Below, in pieces: positions 53,887 through 64,000 of a DNA stretch of 64,000 nucleotides; the first letter of the stretch is position 1; each line of letters begins with the position of its first letter. A program made the translations under genes and the position numbers. This stretch comes from Siphonodentalium dalli (lineage: Eukaryota > Mollusca > Scaphopoda > Gadilida > Siphonodentaliidae). Location: the NCBI GenBank assembly GCA_032622095.1, contig CP136062.1, positions 15,653,710 to 15,717,709 on the forward strand, given 5' to 3'. Below the pieces are notes generated by a model that was given only the letters and a program-made list of their open reading frames with translations, was not told the origin of the DNA and made no database searches.

Positions 53887-56800
53887 TACGCTGGAAAGTA
53901 CGTCATGGTTGCAGTTAGAAGCTATATATGTTACGCTGGTAAGCACGTCATGGTTACAGTTAGAAGCTATATATGTTACGCTGGTAAGTACGTCATGGTT
54001 ACAGTTAGAAGCTATTTATGTTACGCTGGTAAGTACGTCATGGTCACAGTTAGAAGTGATATATGTTACGCTGGTAAGTACGTCAAGGTTACAGTCAGAA
54101 GATATATATGTTACGCTCGTAAGTACGTCATGGTTACAGTTAGAAGTTATATATGTTACCATAGTAAGTACTTCATGGATACAGTCAGAAGCTATATATG
54201 TTACGCTGGTAAGTACGTCATGGTTACAGTTAGAAGTTATATATGTTACGCTGGTAAGTACGTCATGGTTACAGTTAGAAGTTATATATGTTACGATGGT
54301 AAGTACGTCGTGGTTACAGTTAGAAGTTATATATGTTAAGCTAGTAAGTACGTCATGGTTACTGTTAGAAGTTATATATGTTACGCTGGTAAGTACGTCA
54401 TGGTTACAGTCAGAAGTTATATATGTTACGCTCGTAAGTACGTCATGGTTACAGTTAGAAGTTATATATGTTACGCTGGTAGGTACGCCATGAATACAGT
54501 CAGAAGCTATATATGTTACGCTGGCAAATACGTCGTGGATACAGTTAGAAGCAATATATGTTACGCTGGTAAGTACGTCATGGTTACAGTTATAAGTTAT
54601 ATATGTTACGCTAGTAAGTACGTCATGGTTAAAGTTAGAAGTTATATATGTTACGCTGGTAAGTACGTAATGGTTACAGTTAGAAGCTATATATGTTACG
54701 CTGGTAAGTACGTCATGGATACAGTTAGAATCTATATATGTTACGCTGGTAGGTTCGTCATGGTTACAGTTTGAAGTTAACAATGTTACGCTGGTAAGTA
54801 CGTCATGGTTACAGTTAGAAGCTATACATGTTACGCTAGTAAGTACGTCATGGTTACAGTTAGAAGTTATATATGTTGCGCTGGTAAGAACGTCATGGAT
54901 ACAGTTAGAAGTTATATATGTTACGCTGGTAAGTTCGTCACGGTTTCAGTTAGAAGCTATATATGTTACGCTAGTAAGTACGTCATGGTTACAGTTAGAA
55001 GCTATATATGTTACGCTGGTAAGTACGTCTTGGTTACAGTTAGAAGTTTTATATTTTACGCTGGTAAGTACGTCATGGTTACAGTTATAAGTTATATTTG
55101 TTACGCTAGTAAATATGTCATGGTTACAGTTATAAGTTATATATGTTACGCTGGTAAGTACGTCATGGTTACGGTTATAATTTATATATGTTACGGTGGT
55201 AAGTACGCCATGAATACAGTTAGAAGCTATATCTGTTACGCTGGTAAGTACGCCATGGTTACAGTTAGAAGCTATATATGTTACGCTGGCAAGTACGTCA
55301 TGGTTACAGTTATAAGTTATATATGTTACGCTGGTAAGTACGCCATGAATACAGTTAGAAGCTATATATGTTACGCTGGTAAGTACGTCATGGTTACAGT
55401 TAGCCGTTATATATGTTACGCTAGTAAGTACGTCATGGTTACAGTTAGAATTTATATATGTTACGCTGGTAAGTACGTCATGGTTATAGTTAGAAGTTAT
55501 ATCTGTTACGCTAGTAAGTGCGTCATGAATACAGTTAGAAGCTATATATGTTACGCTGGTAAGTACGTCATGGTTATAGTTAAAAGTTATATCTGTTACG
55601 CGTGTAAGTACGTCGTGGTTACAGATAGAAGATATATATGTTACGCTAGTAAGTACGTCATGGTTACAGTTAGAAGCTATATATGTTACGCTGGTAAGTA
55701 GGTCATGGTTGCAGTTAGAACCTATATATGTTACGCTAGTAAGTACGTCATGGATACAGTTAGAAGCTATATATGTTACGCTAGTAAGTACGTCATGGAT
55801 ACAGTTAGAAGCTATATATGTTACGCTGTTAAGTACTTCATGATTACAGTTAGAAGCTATATATGTTACGCTGGTAAGTACGTCAGGGTTACAGTTAGAA
55901 GCTATATATGTTACGCTGGTAAGTACGTCATGGTTACCGTTAGAAGCTATTTATGTTACGCTGGTAAGTACGTCATTGTCACAGTTAGAAGTTATATATG
56001 TTACGCTGGTAAGTACGTCAAGGTTACAGTCAGAAGTTATATATGTTACGCTCGTAAGTACGTCATGGTTACAGTTAAAAGTTATATATGTTACCATAGT
56101 AAGTACTTCATGGTTACAGTCAGAAGCTATATATGTTACGATGGTAAGTACGTCATGGTTACAGTTAGAAGTTATATATGTTACGCTGGTAAGTACGTCA
56201 TGGTTACAGTTAGAAGTTATATATGTTACGATGGTAAGTACGTCGTGGTTACAGTTAGAAGTTATATATGTTAAGCTAGTAATTACGTCATGGTTACTGT
56301 TAGAAGTTATATATGTTACGCTGGTAAGTACGTCATGGTTACAGTCAGAAGTTATATATGTTACGCTCGTAAGTACGTCATGGTTACAGTTAGAAATTAA
56401 ATATGTTACGCTGGTAGGTACGCCATGAATACAGTCAGAAGCTATATATGTTACGCTGGCAAGTACGTCGTGGATACAGTTAGAAGCTATATATGTTACG
56501 CTGGTAAGTACGTCATGGTTACAGTTACAAGTTATATATGTTACGCTAGTAAGTACGTCATGGTTAAAGTTAGAAGTTATATATGTTACGCTGGTAAGTA
56601 CGTAATGGTTACAGTTAGAAGCTATATATGTTACGCTGGTAAGTACGTCATGGATACAGTTAGAATCTATATATGTTACGCTGGTAAGTTCGTCATGGTT
56701 ACAGTTAGAAGTTAACTATGTTACGCTGGTAAGTACGTCATGGGTACAGTTAGAAGCTATACATGTTACGCTAGTAAGTACGTCATGGTTACAGTTAGAA

Positions 56801-59800
56801 GTTATATATGTTGCGCTGGTAAGAACGTCATGGATACAGTTAGAAGTTATATATGTTACGCTGGTAAGTACGTCACGGTTTCAGTTAGAAGCTATATATG
56901 TTACGCTAGTAAGTACGTCATGGTTACAGTTAGAAGCTATATATGTTACGCTGGTAAGTACGTCTTGGTTACAGTTAGAAGTTTTATATTTTACGCTGGT
57001 AAGTACGTCATGGTTACTGTTATAAGTTATATTTGTTACGCTAGTAAATATGTCATGGTTACAGTTAGAAGTTATATATGTTACGCTGGTAAGTACGTCA
57101 TGGTTACGGTTATAATTTATATATGTTACGCTGGTAAGTACGCCATGAATACAGTTAGAAGCTATATATGTTACGCTGGTAAGTACGTCATGGTTACAGT
57201 TAGAAGCTATATATGTTACGCTGGCAAGTACGTCATGGTTACAGTTATAAGTTATATATGTTACGCTGGTAAGTACGCCATGAATACAGTTAGAAGCTAT
57301 ATATGTTACGCTGGTAAGTACGTCATGGTTACAGTTAGCCGTTATATATGTTACGCTAGTAAGTACGTCATGGTTACAGTTAGAATTTATATATGTTACG
57401 CTGGTAAGTACGTCATGGTTACAGTTAGAAGCTATATATGTTACGCTGGTAAGTACGTCATGGTTACAGTTGGAAGCTATATATGTTACGCTGGTAAGTA
57501 CGTCATGAATACAGTTAGAAGTTATATATGTTACGCTCGTAAGTACGTCATGATTACAGTCAGAAGCTATATATGTTACGCTGGTAAGTACGTCGTGGAT
57601 ACAGTTAGAAGCTATATATGTTACGCTGGTAAGTACGTCATGGATGCAGTTAGAAGCTATATATGTTACACTGGTAAGTACGTCATGGATACAGTTAGAA
57701 GCTATATATGTTACGCTGGTATGTACGTAATTGTTTCAGTTATAAGTTATATATGTTACGCTGGTAAGTACGTCATGGTTACAGTTAGAAGCTATATATG
57801 TTACGCTGGTAAGTACGTCATGGTTACAGTTAGAAGCTATATATATTAAGCTGGTAAGTACGTCATGAATACAGTAATAAGTGATATATGTTACGCTTGT
57901 AAGTACGTCGTGGATACAGTTATAAGTTATATATGTTACGTTGGTAAGTACGTCATGGATACAGTTAGAAGATATGTGTGTTACGCTGGTAAGTACGTCT
58001 TGATTACAATTATAAGTTATATATTTTACGCTGGTAAGTACGTCATGGTTACAGTTAGAAGCTATATATGTTACGCAGGCAAGTACGTCATGGTTACAGT
58101 TAGAAGCTATATATGTTACGCTGGTAAGTACGTCATGAATACAGTTAGAAGTTATATATGTTACGCTCGTAAGTACGTCATGATTACAATCAGAAGCTAT
58201 ATATGTTACGCTGGTAAGTACGTCATGGATACAGCTAGAAGCTATATATGTTACGCTGGTAAGTACGTCATGGATGCAGTTAGAAGCTATATATGTTACG
58301 GTGGTAAGTACGTCATGGATACAGTTAGAAGCTATATATGTTACGCTGGTAGGTACGTAATGGTTACAGTTATAAGTTATATATGTTTCGCTGGTAAGTA
58401 CGTCTTGGTTACAGTTAGAAGTTTTATATGTTACGCTGGTAAGTACGTCATGGTTACAGATATAAGTTATACATGTTACGCTAGTAAATACGTCATGGTT
58501 ACAGTTAGAAGCTATATATGTTACGCTGGTAAGTACGTCATGGTTGCAGTTATAAGCTATATATGTTACGCTGGTAAGCACGTCATGGTTACAGTTAGAA
58601 GCTATATATATTACGATGGTAAGTACGTCATGGTTACCTTTAGAAGCTATATATGTTACGCTGGTAAGTACGTCATGGATACAGTTAGAAGTTATATATG
58701 TTACGCTGGTAAGTACGTCATGTATACAGTTAGAAGTTATATATGTTACGCTGGTAAGTACGTCATGGTTACAGTTATAAGTTATATATGTTACGCTGGT
58801 AAGTACGTCATGGTTACAGTTAGAAGTTATATGTGTTACGCTGGTATGTACGTCATTGTTACAGTTATAAGTTATATATGTTTCGCTGGTAAGTACGTCA
58901 TGGTTACAGTTAGAAGCTATATATGTTACGCTGGTAAGTACGTCATGGTTACAGTTAGAAGCTATATATGTTAAGTTGGTAAGTACGTCATGAATACAGT
59001 TATAAGATATATATGTTACGCTTGTAAGTACGTCATGGATACAGTTATAAGTTATATATGTTACGTTGGTAAGTACGTCATGGATAGAGTTAGAAGATAT
59101 GTGTGTTACGCTGGTAAGTACGTTTTGATTACAGTTATAAGTAATATATGTTACGCTGGAAAGTACGTCATGGTTAGAGTTAGAAGCAATATATGTTACG
59201 CTGGTAAGTACGTCATGGTTACATTTAGAAGCTATATATGTTATGCTGGTAAGTTCGTCATGAATACAGTTAGAAGTTATATATGTTACGCTCGTAAGTA
59301 CGTCATGATTACAGTTAGAAGTTATATATGTTACGCTGGTAAGTACGTCATGGATACAGTTAGAAGCTATATATGTTACGCTGGTAAGTACGTCATGGGT
59401 GCAGTTAGAAGCTATATATGTTACGCTGGTAAGTACGTCATGGATACAGTTAGAAGCTATATATGTTACGCTGGTAAGTACGTAATGGTTACAGTTATAA
59501 GTTATATATGTTACGCTGGTAAGTACGTCATGGTTACAGTTATAAGTTATATATGTTACGCTAGTAAATACGTCATGGTTACAGTTAGAAGCTATATATG
59601 TTACGCTGGTAAGTACGTCATGGTTGCAGTTAGAAGATATATATGTTACGCTGGTTAGCACGTCATGGTTACAGTTAGAAGCTATATATGTTACGCTGGT
59701 AAGTACGTCATGGATACAGTTAGAAGCTATATATGTTACGCTGGTAAGTACGTCATGGTCACAGTTAGAAGTTATATATGTTACGCTGGTAAGTACGTCA

Positions 59801-62800
59801 AGGTTACAGTCAGAAGTTATATATGTTACGCTGGTAGGTACGTCATGGTTACAGTCAGAAGCTATATATGTTACGCTGGTAAGTTCGTCATGAATACAGT
59901 TATAAGTTATATATGTTACGCTCGTAAGTACGTCATGATTACAGTTAGAAGCTATATATGTTACGCTGGTAAGTACGTCATGGATACAGTTAGAAGCTAT
60001 ATATGTTACGCTGGTAAGTACGTCATGGGTGCAGTTAGAAGCTATATATGTTACGCTGGTAAGTACGTCATGGATACAGTTAGAAGCTATATATGTTACG
60101 CTGGTAAGTACGTAATGGTTACAGTTATAAGTTATATATGTTACGCTGGTAAGTAGGTCATGGTTACAGTTATAAGTTATATATGTTACGCTAGTAAATA
60201 CGTCATGGTTACAGTTAGAAGCTATATATGTTACGCTGGAAAGTACGTCATGGTTGCAGTTAGAAGCTATATATGTTACGCTGGTAAGCACGTCATGGTT
60301 ACAGTTAGAAGCTATATATGTTACGCTGGTAAGTACGTCATGGTTACAGTTAGAAGCTATTTATGTTACGCTGGTAAGTACGTCATGGTCACAGTTAGAA
60401 GTGATATATGTTACGCTGGTAAGTACGTCAAGGTTACAGTCAGAAGTTATATATGTTACGCTCGTAAGTACGTCATGGTTACAGTTAGAAGTTATATATG
60501 TTACCATAGTAAGTACTTCATGGATACAGTCAGAAGCTATATATGTTACGCTGGTAAGTACGTCATGGTTACAGTTAGAAGTTATATATGTTACGCTGGT
60601 AAGTACGTCATGGTTACAGTTAGAAGTTATATATGTTACGATGGTAAGTACGTCGTGGTTACAGTTAGAAGTTATATATGTTAAGCTAGTAAGTACGTCA
60701 TGGTTACTGTTAGAAGTTATATATGTTACGCTGGTAAGTACGTCATGGTTACAGTCAGAAGTTATATATGTTACGCTCGTAAGTACGTCATGGTTACAGT
60801 TAGAAGTTATATATGTTACGCTGGTAGGTACGCCATGAATACAGTCAGAAGCTATATATGTTACGCTGGCAAATACGTCGTGGATACAGTTAGAAGCAAT
60901 ATATGTTACGCTGGTAAGTACGTCATGGTTACAGTTATAAGTTATATATGTTACGCTAGTAAGTACGTCATGGTTAAAGTTAGAAGTTATATATGTTACG
61001 CTGGTAAGTACGTAATGGTTACAGTTAGAAGCTATATATGTTACGCTGGTAAGTACGTCATGGATACAGTTAGAATCTATATATGTTACGCTGGTAGGTT
61101 CGTCATGGTTACAGTTTGAAGTTAACAATGTTACGCTGGTAAGTACGTCATGGTTACAGTTAGAAGCTATACATGTTACGCTAGTAAGTACGTCATGGTT
61201 ACAGTTAGAAGTTATATATGTTGCGCTGGTAAGAACGTCATGGATACAGTTAGAAGTTATATATGTTACGCTGGTAAGTTCGTCACGGTTTCAGTTAGAA
61301 GCTATATATGTTACGCTAGTAAGTACGTCATGGTTACAGTTAGAAGCTATATATGTTACGCTGGTAAGTACGTCTTGGTTACAGTTAGAAGTTTTATATT
61401 TTACGCTGGTAAGTACGTCATGGTTACAGTTATAAGTTATATTTGTTACGCTAGTAAATATGTCATGGTTACAGTTATAAGTTATATATGTTACGCTGGT
61501 AAGTACGTCATGGTTACGGTTATAATTTATATATGTTACGGTGGTAAGTACGCCATGAATACAGTTAGAAGCTATATCTGTTACGCTGGTAAGTACGCCA
61601 TGGTTACAGTTAGAAGCTATATATGTTACGCTGGCAAGTACGTCATGGTTACAGTTATAAGTTATATATGTTACGCTGGTAAGTACGCCATGAATACAGT
61701 TAGAAGCTATATATGTTACGCTGGTAAGTACGTCATGGTTACAGTTAGCCGTTATATATGTTACGCTAGTAAGTACGTCATGGTTACAGTTAGAATTTAT
61801 ATATGTTACGCTGGTAAGTACGTCATGGTTATAGTTAGAAGTTATATCTGTTACGCTAGTAAGTGCGTCATGAATACAGTTAGAAGCTATATATGTTACG
61901 CTGGTAAGTACGTCATGGTTATAGTTAAAAGTTATATCTGTTACGCGTGTAAGTACGTCGTGGTTACAGATAGAAGATATATATGTTACGCTAGTAAGTA
62001 CGTCATGGTTACAGTTAGAAGCTATATATGTTACGCTGGTAAGTAGGTCATGGTTGCAGTTAGAACCTATATATGTTACGCTAGTAAGTACGTCATGGAT
62101 ACAGTTAGAAGCTATATATGTTACGCTAGTAAGTACGTCATGGATACAGTTAGAAGCTATATATGTTACGCTGTTAAGTACTTCATGATTACAGTTAGAA
62201 GCTATATATGTTACGCTGGTAAGTACGTCAGGGTTACAGTTAGAAGCTATATATGTTACGCTGGTAAGTACGTCATGGTTACCGTTAGAAGCTATTTATG
62301 TTACGCTGGTAAGTACGTCATTGTCACAGTTAGAAGTTATATATGTTACGCTGGTAAGTACGTCAAGGTTACAGTCAGAAGTTATATATGTTACGCTCGT
62401 AAGTACGTCATGGTTACAGTTAAAAGTTATATATGTTACCATAGTAAGTACTTCATGGTTACAGTCAGAAGCTATATATGTTACGATGGTAAGTACGTCA
62501 TGGTTACAGTTAGAAGTTATATATGTTACGCTGGTAAGTACGTCATGGTTACAGTTAGAAGTTATATATGTTACGATGGTAAGTACGTCGTGGTTACAGT
62601 TAGAAGTTATATATGTTAAGCTAGTAATTACGTCATGGTTACTGTTAGAAGTTATATATGTTACGCTGGTAAGTACGTCATGGTTACAGTCAGAAGTTAT
62701 ATATGTTACGCTCGTAAGTACGTCATGGTTACAGTTAGAAATTAAATATGTTACGCTGGTAGGTACGCCATGAATACAGTCAGAAGCTATATATGTTACG

Positions 62801-63759
62801 CTGGCAAGTACGTCGTGGATACAGTTAGAAGCTATATATGTTACGCTGGTAAGTACGTCATGGTTACAGTTACAAGTTATATATGTTACGCTAGTAAGTA
62901 CGTCATGGTTAAAGTTAGAAGTTATATATGTTACGCTGGTAAGTACGTAATGGTTACAGTTAGAAGCTATATATGTTACGCTGGTAAGTACGTCATGGAT
63001 ACAGTTAGAATCTATATATGTTACGCTGGTAAGTTCGTCATGGTTACAGTTAGAAGTTAACTATGTTACGCTGGTAAGTACGTCATGGGTACAGTTAGAA
63101 GCTATACATGTTACGCTAGTAAGTACGTCATGGTTACAGTTAGAAGTTATATATGTTGCGCTGGTAAGAACGTCATGGATACAGTTAGAAGTTATATATG
63201 TTACGCTGGTAAGTACGTCACGGTTTCAGTTAGAAGCTATATATGTTACGCTAGTAAGTACGTCATGGTTACAGTTAGAAGCTATATATGTTACGCTGGT
63301 AAGTACGTCTTGGTTACAGTTAGAAGTTTTATATTTTACGCTGGTAAGTACGTCATGGTTACTGTTATAAGTTATATTTGTTACGCTAGTAAATATGTCA
63401 TGGTTACAGTTAGAAGTTATATATGTTACGCTGGTAAGTACGTCATGGTTACGGTTATAATTTATATATGTTACGCTGGTAAGTACGCCATGAATACAGT
63501 TAGAAGCTATATATGTTACGCTGGTAAGTACGTCATGGTTACAGTTAGAAGCTATATATGTTACGCTGGCAAGTACGTCATGGTTACAGTTATAAGTTAT
63601 ATATGTTACGCTGGTAAGTACGCCATGAATACAGTTAGAAGCTATATATGTTACGCTGGTAAGTACGTCATGGTTACAGTTAGCCGTTATATATGTTACG
63701 CTAGTAAGTACGTCATGGTTACAGTTAGAATTTATATATGTTACGCTGGTAAGTACGTC
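51592..63759. repeat. Duplication of a ~5.8-kb block, offset 6345 bp (141 units)
   Basis: 51592-57414 matches 57937-63759 unit by unit, including rare variants such as TTTGAAGTTAACAATG (54769 and 61114). Within each block a 43-unit (1935-bp) offset also occurs, for example 54805 with 56740. Confidence 0.85.
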
Positions 63760-64000
63760 ATGATTACAGTTAGCCGTTATATATGTTACGCTAGTAAGTG
63801 CGTCATGAATACAGTTAGAAGCTATATATGTTACGCTGGTAAGTACGTCATGGTTATAGTTAAAAGTTATATCTGTTACGCTAGTAAGTACGTCATGGAA
63901 ACAGTTAGAAGCTATATATGTTACGCTGTTAAGTACGTCATGGTTACAGTTAGAAGCTATATATGTTACGCTGGTAAGTACGTCATGGTTACAGTTAGAA

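Larger units (their letters stand above)
44530..64000. repeat. 45-bp satellite, about 433 units, continuing past the window
   Basis: Units carry GCTGGTAAGTACGTCATGG, TTACAGTTAGAAGC and TATATATGTTAC. The GTCATGG motif keeps the same phase modulo 45 from 44545 to 63985, so there is no net insertion or deletion over some 432 units despite one to several substitutions in many of them. As 45 is a multiple of three and the consensus lacks stops in one plus and one minus frame, very long frames occur on both strands (up to 1616 codons on the minus strand, 49096-53946). The minus frame has fewer codons one step from a stop, which by itself explains its length. I read these as satellite by-products, not as genes. 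Confidence 0.95.

Noticed and set aside
44545-63060. Plus-strand frames of 90-369 codons in the 45-bp satellite
   Set aside because: They are stop-to-stop pieces of a repeat whose length is a multiple of three; both strands are open and variants alter residues freely.

Overview
This is a eukaryotic, AT-rich, repeat-laden, gene-poor segment, most likely from a lophotrochozoan animal and plausibly a bivalve mollusc. The reasons are tRNA-derived SINEs, many short foldback elements, and arrays of ~160-bp cores followed by a short (ACGG/ACAC)-type microsatellite and a terminal hairpin, as in the bivalve pearl/CvE (Helentron-derived) elements. The species assignment is inference. No bacterial-type genes, rRNA or tRNA genes were seen, and no complete protein-coding gene lies in the window.

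The only convincing coding matter is a series of C2H2 zinc-finger exons between 2.1 and 39.2 kb, all on the minus strand. Eight look intact: 2138-2401, 3811-4077, 9153-9413, 12651-12917, 19364-19657, 23125-23418, 35934-36158 and 38941-39210. One carries two frameshifts (37722-37981) and one is a deletion fossil (37549-37655). Each starts right after a pyrimidine-rich ...CAG acceptor in the same phase (0), encodes one or three C2H2 fingers and ends in its own stop codon, with no downstream exon. That is the layout of mutually exclusive, alternative 3'-terminal exons, as in Drosophila lola, where one shared N-terminal (BTB) part is spliced to many different zinc-finger tails. I infer a lola-like gene whose shared 5' exons lie to the right of this window, which would put the large satellite in an intron. 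Nothing in the window proves this.

Around and between the exons is a dense transposon landscape: about 18 copies of a ~210-bp foldback MITE with TA target sites (pogo/Tigger-like ends), piggyBac-like MITEs flanked by TTAA, a second foldback family (B), elements bounded by TTAA-AGGTAC ends, SINEs, a short retrotransposon tail and a 1.3-kb hAT-like element with a perfect 8-bp target duplication. Several are nested. Some repeats reach the exons: a 58-bp satellite (17335-19425) encodes the last zinc ligand and C-terminal tail of one exon, and a transposon edge supplies the stop codon of another.

Layout: 0.1-17.3 kb, exons among MITEs; 17.3-19.4 kb, 58-bp satellite; 19.4-28.2 kb, exons and nested repeats; 28.2-34.6 kb, ~165-bp tandem array; 34.6-44.4 kb, exons, SINE and hAT element; 44430-44529, assembly gap; 44530-64000, a 45-bp satellite of about 433 units with kilobase-scale higher-order duplications and no net indel, continuing beyond the right edge.
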